Assembly: GCA_937876415.1 (NCBI GenBank) | Contig: CALEHE010000339.1 | Location: 1 to 45,589 of the forward strand | Direction of reading: 5' to 3' | Length of the DNA: 45,589 bases | Origin: an uncultured Actinomycetes bacterium | GTDB taxonomy: Bacteria > Actinomycetota > Acidimicrobiia > Acidimicrobiales > Ilumatobacteraceae | Shown here: positions 7,145 to 17,014 of the stretch, one piece after another | Layout of the letters: every line of letters starts with the position of its first letter | How positions within the stretch are numbered: position 1 is the stretch's first letter | Position numbers and translations under genes: made by a program | Notes under the pieces: model-generated | Told to the model about the DNA's origin: nothing | Databases searched by the model: none | The model's input: only the letters and a program-made list of their open reading frames with translations

Positions 7145-9621
7145 TCGTCGTCGGTGGAAAGAATTAACGCAACTGACGTCACCGCTTGACCTGGTTCAAC
7201 CGTCATGACTCGCACACCGGTCGCGGTGCGACCCTGTGACGAGATGTTGCGCACGTCTGTGCGAATGGTGGATCCACCTGAAGTGACTGCCACAATTTCG
7301 TCGTCGAGGCCGGCCATAAATGCTGAGACGACCGCTCCCTTCTTTTCACCAACCTGAATTCCGCGCACACCAATACCACCACGGGTCTGGCTTCGGAACT
7401 TGTCGAGTTGCGTGCGCTTGCCGTATCCGGCTTCAGTCACCATCAAAATCGCCGCATCATCACGAGCAACGTCGACGCTCACCACCTTGTCACCAGGACG
7501 CAGTTTCATTCCTCGAACACCGGCAGCTGCTCGACCCATCGGGCGAACTTCGTCTTCCGAGAAACGAATGGTCATACCTGACTTGCTCACCATGAAGATG
7601 TCATCTGAACCACTCGTTTCAATCACACGAACTAGTTCGTCATTGTCGCGCAAGTTCAATGCAATCAAACCGTCGCGACGACCATTGTCGTATTCGTTGA
7701 AGGCGGTCTTCTTCACGACACCATCACGAGTTGCGAAGAACAAGAACCGCTCAGCATCAAAGTTACGGGTGTCAATAATTGCCTCGATGGTTTCGCCCAT
7801 CTGCAACGGCAACAAGTTGACAATCGGAACGCCTTTCGTAGCACGTTCACGCTCGGGTAATTCGTGCGCTCGCAATCGATAGACCCGTCCCCTGTTCGAG
7901 AAGAAGAGCAAATACGCATGCGCTCCAGTAAAGATGACGTGCTTCACGATGTCATCGGTCTTGAGTTTTGCACCAGTGACACCCTTGCCACCGCGACCTT
8001 GGCTCTTGAAGTTTGAAGCCAAAACGGTCTTGATGTACTGAGCTTCGGTCATCACGACTACAAGTTCCGTGTCATCGACGAGGTCTTCGATGCTCATTTC
8101 ACCAGAGTCAAAAGTGATGGGGCACACACGCGGTGTTGCGTGCTCTTCTTTGATGGCCAGCATCTCTTCAGAAATCACACCACGCAATTTCGCGTCATCA
8201 GCCAAAATTGATTTCAATTCGGCGATGCGTTCGTTGAGTTGACCCATCTCGGCCTCAAGGTCAATTCGCGACAAACGCGTCAGTTGACGCAATTGCATAT
8301 CGAGGATGTCGATGGCCTGGACTTCAGTGAACTCGTATGGTGCAACCATCAACGCTGCTTTAGCCGCGCCTGCATCATCGCTTTCACGAATCAACTTGAT
8401 GATCTGATCAATGACGTTGAGCGCCTTCATTCGGCCTTCGAGAAGGTGCAAACGACGTTCGGCTTTATCGAGTCGGAACTCAGTACGACGAGTCAATACT
8501 TCGATCTGATGACGGATGTATCCATTGAGTGCATCAGCCAGGGTGAGTTGGCGCGGCACGCCATCAACCAAAGCAACCATATTGACGCCGAAGCTTGTTT
8601 GCAGTTGTGTCTGCTTAAATAAATTGTTGAGTACCACGTTGGCGTTGGCATCACGCTTCAACTGGATAGTGAGATACGTCTTGCCGCCCGATGATCCGTC
8701 GTTGACATCGGCAATGCCATCTAGTTCGCCATTGTCGACGAGTTCTTGAATACGGCCAGCGATGGCTGAACAACTGGTTTGGTATGGCAACTCGGTGACA
8801 ACAATTTGCATGCCACCACGCTTAGTTTCTTCAATTGAAGCAGTGGCTCGCATCTTGATGCTGCCGCGACCAGTGCGGTATGCATCCATGATTCCGGAAC
8901 GACCAAGAATTGCACCGCCGGTTGGGAAGTCAGGACCTTTCACAAAAGCCATGAGGTCTTCGGTGGTTGCGGCCGGGTTCATGAGCAAGTGGATACAGGC
9001 ATCAATCACTTCGCCCAAGTTGTGCGGCGGAATGTTGGTCGCCATACCTACCGCGATTCCTTGCACGCCGTTCACCAACAAGTTAGGGAAGCGGGCCGGC
9101 AATACGACCGGCTCTTCGCGCGATCCGTCGTATGTTGGAATCATGTCAACGGTGTTTTCATCAATGTCGGCCAACAAGTGCATTGCTAATGGATGCAAGC
9201 GACATTCGGTGTAACGACTAGCAGCCGGGCCGAAGTCGGGTGAACCGTAGTTTCCGTGGAACGCAATCAACGGGTGACGCAACGAAAATGGCTGAGCCAT
9301 ACGAACGAGTGCGTCGTAAATCGCACTGTCACCATGTGGGTGATACTTGGCCATCGTGTCACCACTCACTCGCGCTGACTTAACAAATGGTCTATCGGGA
9401 CGGAATCCCTGTTCTTCCATGTCCCAAATGATGCGGCGGTGAACTGGCTTTAATCCGTCGCGCACATCAGGAAGGGCACGCGACATGATGACTGACATTG
9501 CATAGTCAAGGAACGAACGTTCCATTTCGTCCTGCAACGAAACTGGCTGAACAGGAATGTTTGGTTCGTCAGGCGTTGCGCCTTCGTCGGGCGTGGAGGG
9601 AGGAGTTTTTTTGCTTGCCAT
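7141..9621 (-). CDS. gyrA: DNA gyrase subunit A
   Basis: 826 residues, normal for the family. The breakage-reunion domain carries [18 protein letters not shown], with the serine and aspartate of the quinolone-resistance region, and the catalytic tyrosine in [10 protein letters not shown]. The C-terminal beta-pinwheel has the GyrA box QGRGGKG, which separates gyrase from topoisomerase IV ParC. With GyrB it forms the A2B2 enzyme that introduces negative supercoils using ATP. ATG at 9621 overlaps the gyrB stop as TGATG, so the two subunits are translationally coupled. The serine at the position corresponding to E. coli Ser83 is the quinolone-sensitive form (mycobacteria often have alanine there). 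A further gene overlaps its stop codon. Confidence 0.97.
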   Translation of the reverse strand: MASKKTPPSTPDEGATPDEPNIPVQPVSLQDEMERSFLDYAMSVIMSRALPDVRDGLKPVHRRIIWDMEEQGFRPDRPFVKSARVSGDTMAKYHPHGDSAIYDALVRMAQPFSLRHPLIAFHGNYGSPDFGPAASRYTECRLHPLAMHLLADIDENTVDMIPTYDGSREEPVVLPARFPNLLVNGVQGIAVGMATNIPPHNLGEVIDACIHLLMNPAATTEDLMAFVKGPDFPTGGAILGRSGIMDAYRTGRGSIKMRATASIEETKRGGMQIVVTELPYQTSCSAIAGRIQELVDNGELDGIADVNDGSSGGKTYLTIQLKRDANANVVLNNLFKQTQLQTSFGVNMVALVDGVPRQLTLADALNGYIRHQIEVLTRRTEFRLDKAERRLHLLEGRMKALNVIDQIIKLIRESDDAGAAKAALMVAPYEFTEVQAIDILDMQLRQLTRLSRIDLEAEMGQLNERIAELKSILADDAKLRGVISEEMLAIKEEHATPRVCPITFDSGEMSIEDLVDDTELVVVMTEAQYIKTVLASNFKSQGRGGKGVTGAKLKTDDIVKHVIFTGAHAYLLFFSNRGRVYRLRAHELPERERATKGVPIVNLLPLQMGETIEAIIDTRNFDAERFLFFATRDGVVKKTAFNEYDNGRRDGLIALNLRDNDELVRVIETSGSDDIFMVSKSGMTIRFSEDEVRPMGRAAAGVRGMKLRPGDKVVSVDVARDDAAILMVTEAGYGKRTQLDKFRSQTRGGIGVRGIQVGEKKGAVVSAFMAGLDDEIVAVTSGGSTIRTDVRNISSQGRTATGVRVMTVEPGQAVTSVALILSTDDE

Positions 9622-11573
9622 CAGATATCGAGGAACCTTACGTCTTTAGCGTTGGTCTGAATGAAGTGCTTACGACTTTCAACGTCGTCACCCATGAGCA
9701 CGCCCATAACTTCATCGGCCAATGCCGCTTCATCAACTGTTACTTGCAACAAAGTTCGCGTTCCATCCAACATGGTTGTTGAACGCAACTCTTCCCAGTC
9801 CATTTCACCAAGACCCTTCAGTCTTTGGAATTCTTTTTTGTGATTGGGATGCTCTTCAAGGAATCGCGTCCTGGCAATCTCGTCTTTGAGATAGATCTTC
9901 ACCTTGCCAACTTCGGTTGAGAACAACGGTGGCTGAGCAATGTACACAAACCCTGCCTCAACAAGGGGGCGCATTTGACGAAAGAAGAACGTCAACAACA
10001 ATGTACGAATATGACTGCCATCAACGTCGGCGTCAGCCAAGATAATGATTTTGTGATATCGCGCTTTCTCGGCATCAAACTCATCGCCTACTCCACCGCC
10101 AATCGCAGTCACGAGTGCGATGACCTCGTTGTTCTTGAGCATCTTGTCGAGTCGTGCGCGTTCAACATTAAGAATCTTTCCGCGGATCGGCAAGATTGCT
10201 TGGGTGCGTGGATCGCGCGCATCAAGTGCGGTGCCGCCTGCGGAGTCACCTTCAACGATGAAGATTTCGCTTTCTGATGGATTGCCACTGCTGCAGTCCT
10301 TCAATTTGTCGGGCATACCTGCACCAGCAAGTGCAGTTTTACGACGCACTGCATTTCGAGCGTTCTTCGCAGCAACTCGCGCTTGTGCTGCGGCTTGAGC
10401 CTTCTTGACAATCTTGTTGGCTTCGGTTGGGTTTTCATCAAGCCATTCGGCCAACCGTTCGTTCGTTACTTTCTGAACGAACGAACGCATAGATACGTTT
10501 CCGAGTTTGGCTTTGGTCTGACCCTCAAATTGCGGTTCGCTCAATTTCACTGAAATGATCGCAGTGATTCCTTCACGGATATCTTCACCCAACAAGTTGT
10601 CTTCTTTTTCTTTGAGTAAGCCGCGGTTCTTGGCGTACTTATTGATGACACTGGTGAGGGCAGTTTTGAAACCCTCGACGTGCATACCGCCTTCAATGGT
10701 GCTGATCCCGTTGGCGTAGCCGTGAATACCTTCGTGGTATCCAGTGTTCCACTGCATCGCGATGTCAAGCATCTGACCGTCGTCTTCGTCTTCGTAATAA
10801 GCAACTTTGCTGAACAAGGCTTCCTTCGAAGTGTTCAGGTGCTTCACGAAGTCGACAATGCCGCCCTTGTATTGGAAAGTCACATCTTGCGTCTTGCCGG
10901 TGCGTTCGTCTTTGAACACAATTTCGAGACCACGATTCAAGAAGGCCATTGTTTGTAAGCGCTCAAGAACTGTGCGCGCCACAAATTCGGTTCCTTCGGA
11001 AGCAAAGATGGTTTGGTCGGGCCAAAAGGTTACCGACGTACCGTTCTTGCGTCCACGGGCGGGCGTGTCGCCAGTAATGGCGATTTTGCCCTTGGGCTTT
11101 CCGCCGTCTTCGAATTCAAGTTCGTAACGCTTGCCGCCACGATCAATTTCAAGTTTGAGTTTGGTTGAGAGTGCGTTCACGACTGACACACCCACGCCGT
11201 GCAAACCACCAGAAACTTTGTAACCCTCGCCGCCGAACTTTCCGCCAGCGTGCAAGACGGTCAAAACGACTTCGGCTGCACTTTTTCCTTTATGTGGACC
11301 TGATGGGTACGGGTCGACAGGAATACCGCGACCGTTGTCATCAACGCGGCAACCGCCGTTCTCCAACAAGGTCACTCCAATGGTGGTGCAGTGACCAGCC
11401 ATCGCTTCGTCAACTGCGTTGTCGACGACTTCCCAAATCAAGTGGTGAAGGCCCGCCAAACCGGTTGAGCCGATGTACATGCCGGGTCGCTTGCGAACCG
11501 GATCAAGTCCTTCAAGGACTTGAATATCTTTGGCGCCGTAATCGCCTGTGGTGGTAGTGCTTTTGGTGGACAC
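9621..11573 (-). CDS. gyrB: DNA gyrase subunit B
   Basis: 650 residues from GTG at 11573, chosen because AGAGGAATAC lies just upstream and the protein then starts with the normal N-terminal arm before [17 protein letters not shown]; the open frame continues upstream to 11738 without family similarity. The GHKL ATPase region has [19 protein letters not shown] and [14 protein letters not shown]. The TOPRIM domain has EGDSAGG and [14 protein letters not shown]. It is the ATPase half of gyrase, encoded in the usual place after recF and dciA and coupled to gyrA by a TGATG overlap. The 194-nt gap before it probably holds its promoter. No intein or insertion is seen. Confidence 0.97.
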   Translation of the reverse strand: MSTKSTTTTGDYGAKDIQVLEGLDPVRKRPGMYIGSTGLAGLHHLIWEVVDNAVDEAMAGHCTTIGVTLLENGGCRVDDNGRGIPVDPYPSGPHKGKSAAEVVLTVLHAGGKFGGEGYKVSGGLHGVGVSVVNALSTKLKLEIDRGGKRYELEFEDGGKPKGKIAITGDTPARGRKNGTSVTFWPDQTIFASEGTEFVARTVLERLQTMAFLNRGLEIVFKDERTGKTQDVTFQYKGGIVDFVKHLNTSKEALFSKVAYYEDEDDGQMLDIAMQWNTGYHEGIHGYANGISTIEGGMHVEGFKTALTSVINKYAKNRGLLKEKEDNLLGEDIREGITAIISVKLSEPQFEGQTKAKLGNVSMRSFVQKVTNERLAEWLDENPTEANKIVKKAQAAAQARVAAKNARNAVRRKTALAGAGMPDKLKDCSSGNPSESEIFIVEGDSAGGTALDARDPRTQAILPIRGKILNVERARLDKMLKNNEVIALVTAIGGGVGDEFDAEKARYHKIIILADADVDGSHIRTLLLTFFFRQMRPLVEAGFVYIAQPPLFSTEVGKVKIYLKDEIARTRFLEEHPNHKKEFQRLKGLGEMDWEELRSTTMLDGTRTLLQVTVDEAALADEVMGVLMGDDVESRKHFIQTNAKDVRFLDI

Positions 11574-11767
11574 GTATTCCTCTGTGGGTGGTTTTAGAAG
11601 GCCGTAACGACTGTGTGCTCGAGATGAAAATCTTGGGCGACACGATGGCTCAACACAACGAAGAAATCCTAGTCGCTCACAGCCTCTCAATCGTGGCAAT
11701 ACGGGGCACATATGCAGGGCAAATACACCGTTTTTCAACGTGTTTTCAGCGGAGAAAAAAGCGGGTT

Positions 11768-12076
11768 CTACCGCTTTCGTTTCACTCTGATTTCTAGTCG
11801 TTCGACGGGCATCGCACCGCCAACATTAAGTCGCTTCAGAAGGTCGGCTTCTAGGAACTTCATCTGCGTCGCCCACGCAGGTTCGTCAACTTCAACAATC
11901 AAAGTTCCGGCGTCAAGTTTGAGCGGTTTGACATGACTACACACTGGCTCACCCACAATTTCGGCCCACCGTGAAAAGACGGTCACGGTGGTTTGACGAT
12001 CTCCGCCCCGTAACGACTTCAACAATCGCTCAATACTGTTTGAAAGGGAGGTTGGTTCAGGATTGATCGGCGACAA
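11768..12076 (-). CDS. dciA: DciA-like DUF721 protein (helicase-loading factor family)
   Basis: 102 residues from TTG at 12076. This start is chosen because a strong AAGGGGG Shine-Dalgarno sits 5-6 nt upstream; it overlaps the recF end by 20 nt. The body contains SIERLLKSLRGG, then FSRWAEIVGEPVCSHVKPLKL and LIVEVDEPAWATQMKFLEADLLKRLN, the KH-like core of DUF721. DciA loads the replicative helicase DnaB in bacteria lacking DnaC or DnaI, and the recF-dciA-gyrB order is standard in Actinobacteria (Rv0004). dnaB itself lies in this window at 39214. The 194-nt gap from here to gyrB shows no gene. Confidence 0.85.
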   Translation of the reverse strand: MSPINPEPTSLSNSIERLLKSLRGGDRQTTVTVFSRWAEIVGEPVCSHVKPLKLDAGTLIVEVDEPAWATQMKFLEADLLKRLNVGGAMPVERLEIRVKRKR

Positions 12077-13145
12077 CGGCGCCCCCTTCAATTCGCAATA
12101 CCCGATCTGGCCGGGCGGCCTCCGGAAGAGCACTCGCTGTAGTGATGACGACCTGACCTTTGGGTAAGTGGGTCAACAAGGCGGCGCAGCGGTCAGGGTC
12201 GAGTTCAGATAACACGTCGTCCAGCACCAGCAGTGGAGTCATGTCGGTCTTTTCGGCGACGAGTTGATGGGCGGCTAGTCGTAACGAAAGGGCAAGCGAG
12301 CGCATCTCGCCCTGACTCGCGTGGGTGCGAGCCGGAAGTGAACCTAGGTACAGGTCAATGTCGTCACGATGGGGGCCGACCGTTGACACCCCGCGGCGGA
12401 CATCATCTTGTCGAGCTGTTGCCAAGGCCATCCCTAAACCAGTTTTACGCCATGCTGGTTCATACTGCAGGGTCACCGCCATCGGATAACCGGCCAAGTG
12501 CTGATATGCCTGTTGCACTAACGGTTGAAGTTGGGCGAGTACGGTGGCGCGTTCATGACCGATCTCGTTTCCGACGGAAGCGAGTTTTTCGTCCCACACA
12601 TCAAGGGTGAAACCGATTTCTTCAGTGAGGCGGCCATTGGCTTGACGTAAAAGGGTGTTGCGTTGTTTCAACACTCGATCAAGTTCTAAACGCAGAGCAT
12701 CATTACGTAGAGCCAAACTTACGAGAGTTTCATCGACAAATCGGCGGCGTTCAGACGGCGAACCTTTTATCAGTTCGAGGTCGTCTGGTGAAAACACCGT
12801 GACACGCAAGACCCCAAGAAGATCGCGCGTGCGTGGAAGTCGTTGCTTATTCACTTGAACAATCGTGCGACCTTGACGTTGAATTTGTACTTCAACTTGC
12901 ATCTCACGACCATCATTGTGGCGTACTACTGCGCGAATCGTCGCAAACTCTGCACCCTCACGAACCAAAGCAACGGGTGGTACTTGACGAAAACTGTCAA
13001 GTGTTGCCAAGAAGGCTATCGCTTCAGCAGCGTTGGTTTTTCCTTGCGCGTTACGACCAATTATTGCAGTCACGCCAGAAGTTAAGTCAAAGGATGCGTT
13101 GGTGTAATTGCGAAAATCGACGAGCTCTAACTGCTCGACGATCAT
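12057..13145 (-). CDS. recF: DNA replication/repair protein RecF
   Basis: 362 residues. Walker A is IIGRNAQGKTNAAEAI at about 28-43, the ABC-signature region is ASQGEMRSLALSLRLA near 285-300, and Walker B is LLVLDDVLSELDPDR near 314-328. The N-terminus MIVEQLELVDFRNY is standard. RecF is an SMC-like ATPase that, with RecO and RecR, helps load RecA at gaps during recombinational repair. The ATG at 13145 lies 7 nt after the dnaN stop, so it is in the dnaA-dnaN-recF-dciA-gyrB array. Length is normal. Confidence 0.95.
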   Translation of the reverse strand: MIVEQLELVDFRNYTNASFDLTSGVTAIIGRNAQGKTNAAEAIAFLATLDSFRQVPPVALVREGAEFATIRAVVRHNDGREMQVEVQIQRQGRTIVQVNKQRLPRTRDLLGVLRVTVFSPDDLELIKGSPSERRRFVDETLVSLALRNDALRLELDRVLKQRNTLLRQANGRLTEEIGFTLDVWDEKLASVGNEIGHERATVLAQLQPLVQQAYQHLAGYPMAVTLQYEPAWRKTGLGMALATARQDDVRRGVSTVGPHRDDIDLYLGSLPARTHASQGEMRSLALSLRLAAHQLVAEKTDMTPLLVLDDVLSELDPDRCAALLTHLPKGQVVITTASALPEAARPDRVLRIEGGAVVADQS

Positions 13146-13152
13146 GGCGCGA

Positions 13153-14244
13153 TCACGACTTCAGTGGCATCAACAAGTACGTGAACTCATTCTGATCAAC
13201 ACCACGAATAAGAGCCAGCTTGCCTGGTTCGCTGGTTTGAATGGTGATTTCATCAGTCCCGCAAGCCTCAAGTCCAGATGCCAAAAGTTCGTTGTTAAAA
13301 CGAATTTCAATATCGCTACCCGAAGAGACTGCGTCAATTTGTTCAGTTGCTTCGCCGTTATCTGGTGTCACCATTCTCAACGTCACCGCATCGCCCGCGA
13401 CCTGCAAACGCAATGGAGTTCCGATCGGATCACGCGCAACCAATTTCACTCGACGAATTGCGTCAATCATTGCTTCGCGTGAGACCTTCAAAGTGTTTGG
13501 CAAATTTGGAGGAATTAAACGCTTGTAATCAGCAAAAGCACCCTTGAGTAGTCGAGTGACCAAACGGATGTTGCCAACTTCAAACGTCGCATCATTTTCG
13601 GTGATGTTGATGGAAACACGATCAGCGGTTCCCAACAAACGTTGTAGCTCGTTTAAAGCTCGCGCCGGAACAACGAAACTTGCATCATCAGGAATCACGT
13701 TCGCTGCAATATCGCGAATAGCCATGCGGTACGAGTCAGTAGCCACGAGGCGAAGTTTTCCTTCCACGCCAGTCATCAAGACACCGGTGTACACACCACG
13801 CGCATCATCGTTGCTGGCCGCACGAACAACTTGCTTCAGTGCTTCGGACAAATCTTTCGTGGCCATTGGAACACCTTCGCCAACCGTGCCAGACCATTTC
13901 GGAAAGTCGTCTCCGGCGCCGATCGGAACCGTGAAGTTCACGCGGCCCGCAGAAATATCAACTTTGTCCTCACCAAGATCAAACTCGACGGCACCAGAAG
14001 GAAGTGAACGAACAACTTCGCTGGTGAGTTTCGCGGGAACCAATACAACGCCGTCTTTATTTCCGGAAACAGTGAGACTGACATCAATTGTTAAATCGCC
14101 GTCAGTTCCGGTGACTCGTAAAAGATCACCAGCAAGAACTAACCGCAAACACGACAAGGTTGGATTGGTGGCGCGACCAGTAGACGCACGACTTGCGGCC
14201 CCGAATGCCTCAGCAAGGACTTCACGTTCACACCGAAATTTCAC
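13153..14244 (-). CDS. dnaN: DNA polymerase III beta subunit (sliding clamp)
   Basis: 363 residues forming three similar clamp domains: MKFRCEREVLAEAFGAASRA at the N-terminus, KLRLVATDSYRMAIRD in the middle and a C-terminus ending FTYLLMPLKS, which corresponds to the usual ...YLVMPMRL. It forms the ring-shaped dimer that tethers polymerase III to DNA and recruits partners through their clamp-binding motifs. ATG at 14244 follows the 245-nt oriC region and the dnaA stop; recF starts 7 nt after the end of this gene. The length is normal and no domain is missing. Confidence 0.95.
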   Translation of the reverse strand: MKFRCEREVLAEAFGAASRASTGRATNPTLSCLRLVLAGDLLRVTGTDGDLTIDVSLTVSGNKDGVVLVPAKLTSEVVRSLPSGAVEFDLGEDKVDISAGRVNFTVPIGAGDDFPKWSGTVGEGVPMATKDLSEALKQVVRAASNDDARGVYTGVLMTGVEGKLRLVATDSYRMAIRDIAANVIPDDASFVVPARALNELQRLLGTADRVSINITENDATFEVGNIRLVTRLLKGAFADYKRLIPPNLPNTLKVSREAMIDAIRRVKLVARDPIGTPLRLQVAGDAVTLRMVTPDNGEATEQIDAVSSGSDIEIRFNNELLASGLEACGTDEITIQTSEPGKLALIRGVDQNEFTYLLMPLKS

Positions 14245-14489
14245 GGTTGGGCTCCTTCATTGTTGTCATCACGTCTTGATGAGGATTTAAGATAGTTCTA
14301 ATAATAAGGGCTGTGGATTGTGGATGAACTCTCGTTCTCCCAGCGTGTGAAGTGAAACGACCCGCGCACACTTGTACACAGCCGTCCACACCTAAATGGT
14401 GCTCGTGGGGTGTTGCAGGGGATAACTGTTGGTTGCCCACATGATGATTGTGTTTATACACACGAGATGTACACAGTCTGTTGATCATG
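14245..14489. other. oriC: Replication origin oriC (dnaA-dnaN intergenic region)
   Basis: This 245-nt non-coding region between dnaA and dnaN holds a cluster of 9-mers close to the DnaA box TTATCCACA/TTGTCCACA. On the plus strand there are TTGTACACA (14372-14380), CCGTCCACA (14382-14390), TTGCCCACA (14433-14441), TTATACACA (14454-14462) and ATGTACACA (14467-14475); on the minus strand TCATCCACA (14327-14319) and CAATCCACA (14320-14312). None is perfect. An AT-rich stretch at about 14283-14308, next to dnaN, is the best candidate for the unwinding element. The dnaA-dnaN gap is the origin in Streptomyces and mycobacteria, and the transcription directions of flanking genes diverge from about here. 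Confidence 0.85.
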
Positions 14490-15881
14490 TCAGCCCAACT
14501 TCAGATTCTTGACAAGCATGGTGACACGATCGTAGGTCTCGCTGCGTTCGGCCATGAGTCTGGTGATCTTGTCGACGGCGTGAATCACGGTGGTGTGGTC
14601 GCGACCACCGAAGAGACGAGCGATTGCCGGATACGACAAATCGGTAAGTTCGCGGAATACATACATCGCTTCTTGTCGGGCCATAACGAGCGGCCTTTGG
14701 CGACTCTTTCCGCGAAGAGCGTCAACAGCAAAGCCCAGCAAGCCAGCTATTTCGGTGAGGAGCTCTTGATCGGTGCGGTGTTTGGGAGCCGTGCTTGGAA
14801 GAAGGTCCTCGAGGAGACGTTCGGCTTGGGGAACCGTCATGTCAACCCGATTGAGACTTGAGTACGCACTGACGCGGATCAAGGCGCCTTCAAGTTCACG
14901 AATGTTGCTCGTCACTCGAGAGGCGATGTATTCCAGGACGTCGCCAGGAACCACCGTTCCCTCGCGTTCGGCTTTATTGCGCAAGATTGCTAGGCGGGTT
15001 TCAAGGTCGGGGGGTTGAACATCGGTAATGAGTCCCCATCGGAAACGACCAACTAGACGTTCTTCAAGGTTCGGGATGGCGTCAGGGACACGGTCGGATG
15101 AAATCACGATTTGTTTATTGGCGCCGTGCAACGAGTTGAACGTATGAAAGAACTCCTCTTGGAGTCCTTCTTTGCCTTCCATGAACTGGATGTCATCAAT
15201 CAGCAAAACATCGATATCGCGGTATCGGCGTTTGAAATTAGCGATGGTGTTGTTTCGAATTCCGTCGACGTACTCGTTGAGGAAGGTTTCTGTTGAAATG
15301 TATCGAACCTGGTAGTGGCTATAATTTTGAAGTACGTAATGGCCAATGGCGTGCAAGAGGTGGGTCTTGCCAAGTCCAGCCGAGCCATAAATGAATAATG
15401 GGTTGTACGAACGAGCGGGGGTTTCAGCAACTCGTTGCGCGGCGGCGAGGGCGAAGCTGTTCGAGGCACCCTTCACGAAAGTTTCAAAGGTGTAGCGCGG
15501 ATTGAGGCCGGCACGGTCGGCCATTTCTTCGGCTTTGTCAGCAGCCTCTGACTCACTGCTTGTTGATTTTGAAACAGGGGTTTTCTCGGCCGACTGGGGA
15601 ACCGAAGCTTGAACGACCTCGTCGGTGGTGTCATTTGAGACCACCGCAACTTCAAGTTGCGTTGATCCCGCTCCGATTTCAGCGAGGGCATCGAGAACAA
15701 GAGGTAAATAGCGGGAGGTGATCTTGTCGCGGACTGTTCCGCTCGGTACCGCCAGTCGCAAGGTTGCGGCGTCACCGGAAAGCGAATGAACGTCATTGAA
15801 TGTTGAGTACCAGACCGCGTCAGAGACCTGGGCGCGCAGCAGTTGCGATACTGCTGTCCACAAGTCCTCTGTGCGTTCCAC
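14490..15881 (-). CDS. dnaA: Chromosomal replication initiator DnaA
   Basis: 463 residues. Domain I (about 1-80) begins [16 protein letters not shown] short linker domain II follows at about 85-130. The AAA+ domain has Walker [16 protein letters not shown] and Walker [16 protein letters not shown], with [14 protein letters not shown] downstream. Domain IV contains [16 protein letters not shown], which reads the DnaA box. DnaA-ATP binds oriC, opens it and helps recruit DnaB. GTG at 15881 is used as start because AAGGAG lies 6 nt before it. Upstream are DnaA boxes that suggest autoregulation; the gene precedes oriC and dnaN. Confidence 0.97.
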   Translation of the reverse strand: MERTEDLWTAVSQLLRAQVSDAVWYSTFNDVHSLSGDAATLRLAVPSGTVRDKITSRYLPLVLDALAEIGAGSTQLEVAVVSNDTTDEVVQASVPQSAEKTPVSKSTSSESEAADKAEEMADRAGLNPRYTFETFVKGASNSFALAAAQRVAETPARSYNPLFIYGSAGLGKTHLLHAIGHYVLQNYSHYQVRYISTETFLNEYVDGIRNNTIANFKRRYRDIDVLLIDDIQFMEGKEGLQEEFFHTFNSLHGANKQIVISSDRVPDAIPNLEERLVGRFRWGLITDVQPPDLETRLAILRNKAEREGTVVPGDVLEYIASRVTSNIRELEGALIRVSAYSSLNRVDMTVPQAERLLEDLLPSTAPKHRTDQELLTEIAGLLGFAVDALRGKSRQRPLVMARQEAMYVFRELTDLSYPAIARLFGGRDHTTVIHAVDKITRLMAERSETYDRVTMLVKNLKLG

Positions 15882-15908
15882 CTGCTACTCCTTCAAAAAA
15901 TCGACCAT

Positions 15909-15941
15909 TCATCCACAGGCGTGTCCACAACTTGTGGACAA
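15909..15941. promoter_or_regulatory. DnaA boxes including a 19-bp inverted pair upstream of dnaA
   Basis: TGTCCACAA (15922-15930) and TTGTGGACA (15932-15940) are exact reverse complements separated by one base, so two DnaA-box sequences are arranged as a palindrome. The minus-strand 9-mer from 15941 to 15933 is the perfect box TTGTCCACA. A further near-box TCATCCACA lies at 15909-15917. They are about 30-60 nt upstream of the dnaA start codon, in its 5' leader or promoter, where DnaA binding would repress its own gene. No firm -35/-10 pair for dnaA could be assigned here. Confidence 0.7.
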
Positions 15942-16022
15942 TATATGAACAATTGTTTTACGGTTCTGACCTGCGCTGACGTCGGCCACCCGAGGGTTTT
16001 CACGGTTGTTAATACCTTGGGA

Positions 16023-16050
16023 TTGACGACCTTAGCAGGCTGTGGATAAT
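16023..16050 (+). promoter_or_regulatory. Promoter for the rpmH operon overlapped by a DnaA box
   Basis: TTGACG (16023-16028) and GATAAT (16045-16050) are separated by 16 nt and match the -35 and -10 consensus closely. The -10 is overlapped by TGTGGATAA (16041-16049), the exact reverse complement of the DnaA box TTATCCACA. Transcription would start near 16057 and give a leader of about 180 nt before rpmH. The rest of the 355-nt dnaA-rpmH region (15882-16236) holds no gene that I can see; a second -35-like TTGACA at 16122-16127 lacks a convincing -10. Confidence 0.6.
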
Positions 16051-16236
16051 CCGCAAAACGCGGAGATCCTGGGCTAGGGTTGCCCGCGTCGGTCTTTCGC
16101 CCGTAGCCTGCGTGAATGCGCTTGACAAGCGTTATGCGGTTCAGTCCGCATGCAGGTTGTCGAGGCGGCTGACTATTGGCCACTACCTGGTGTTTCTCGC
16201 CCGGATGGGGCAGCACCAGGAATCGAGGAGTTTGTA

Positions 16237-16371
16237 ATGAAGCGTACTTATCAACCAAATCAGAAGCGTCGTTCGGCCAAACATGGCTTTCGTGCCCGTA
16301 TGTCCACCCGCGCCGGGCGAGCAATTTTGAAAGCCCGTCGCTTGAAGGGCCGCAAGAAGCTGTCGGCTTGA
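16237..16371 (+). CDS. rpmH: 50S ribosomal protein L34
   Basis: 44 residues, starting [18 protein letters not shown] and ending with the basic tail [11 protein letters not shown], which is the complete and nearly invariant L34 pattern. It is a small RNA-binding protein of the large subunit. ATG at 16237 follows TCGAGGAGTTTGTA, a good ribosome-binding site; the longer open frame upstream is not part of the gene. It is the first gene of the rightward rpmH-rnpA-yidD-yidC-jag operon and its stop overlaps the TTG start of rnpA. Confidence 0.97.
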   Translation: MKRTYQPNQKRRSAKHGFRARMSTRAGRAILKARRLKGRKKLSA

Positions 16372-16697
16372 TTGAACGACTTCACGGTCGAGAGGGTTTT
16401 GCGCGATTACGTCGCGAAGGAACTCGTTTTCGCAGTGGAGTGGTTTGGTGTGTCATGGTTTCGGACCCTTCTCTTGACGGGCCCCAGGTGGCCTTTGCTA
16501 TTGGTCGCACCGCTGGAACAGCGGTGAAGCGCAACCGCGTCCGTCGTCAACTGCGCGAAGTTCTACGGCGGCACTCCCCCGACCTTCGACCTGGTTTGTA
16601 CTTAGTTGGACTGACCCGCCCCGCAGTGGATATCTCGTACGGCGACGTGTTGCAATCGGTGACCGGTTTGCTCAGCAAATGGTCCGCCGAGAACTGA
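16368..16697 (+). CDS. rnpA: Ribonuclease P protein component
   Basis: 109 residues from TTG at 16368, which overlaps the rpmH stop as TTGA and places the start just before the first conserved block [17 protein letters not shown]. The RNR signature is present as [16 protein letters not shown] near residues 50-65. It is the protein subunit that helps RNase P RNA bind pre-tRNA leaders. No clear ribosome-binding site is present, so translation is probably coupled to rpmH. The frame is open upstream through rpmH but that part is only the out-of-frame reading. yidD follows after 7 nt. Confidence 0.9.
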   Translation: MIERLHGREGFARLRREGTRFRSGVVWCVMVSDPSLDGPQVAFAIGRTAGTAVKRNRVRRQLREVLRRHSPDLRPGLYLVGLTRPAVDISYGDVLQSVTGLLSKWSAEN

Positions 16698-16704
16698 TGT
16701 CGTT

Positions 16705-17013
16705 ATGAAATCTTTCCTGCTTAAAGCCATAAATTGGTATCAGATTGCGCGCGAAGGACGTCCTTCACCGTGTCGTTTTTCTCCAAGTTGTTCGGAATAC
16801 GCCAAAGAAGCGGTTCACATTCATGGCGCTGGCCGCGGGACATGGTTGACGGTGCGTCGACTGGTGCGTTGCCGACCTTTTGGCCCATCAGGTTTTGATC
16901 CAGTTCCAGAAGCCAGAACTCATCAACATGATGAGAATTGCGCAAGCCCCACCGGTTCATCGATCACCGGTTCTTCTATCAACCCAGTTCACCCCACCAG
17001 AAGGGTTTCCTAA
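16705..17013 (+). CDS. yidD: Membrane protein insertion efficiency factor YidD
   Basis: 102 residues. The conserved core lies at about 8-70: [17 protein letters not shown], then [17 protein letters not shown], the cysteine-containing YidD signature, and [18 protein letters not shown]. YidD is a small amphipathic membrane-associated protein that aids YidC-dependent insertion. The last ~30 residues are a variable polar tail, somewhat longer than usual. ATG at 16705 is 7 nt after rnpA, and its TAA is one base before the yidC ATG, so the genes are tightly packed in the standard order. Confidence 0.92.
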   Translation: MKSFLLKAINWYQIAREGRPSPCRFSPSCSEYAKEAVHIHGAGRGTWLTVRRLVRCRPFGPSGFDPVPEARTHQHDENCASPTGSSITGSSINPVHPTRRVS

Positions 17014-17014
17014 C

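Noticed and set aside
11574-11738. Longer start for gyrB
   Set aside because: The extra 55 residues are basic, cysteine-containing and unlike GyrB; GTG 11573 has AGAGGAA directly upstream.
13544-14290. 248-codon plus-strand open frame opposite dnaN
   Set aside because: Serine/threonine/arginine-rich product with no domain; antisense to a complete dnaN.
16122-16127. TTGACA as -35 for a second rpmH promoter
   Set aside because: No acceptable -10 lies 15-19 nt downstream.
16150-16236. Longer start for rpmH
   Set aside because: The upstream 29 codons have no L34 similarity and the ATG at 16237 has its own ribosome-binding site.
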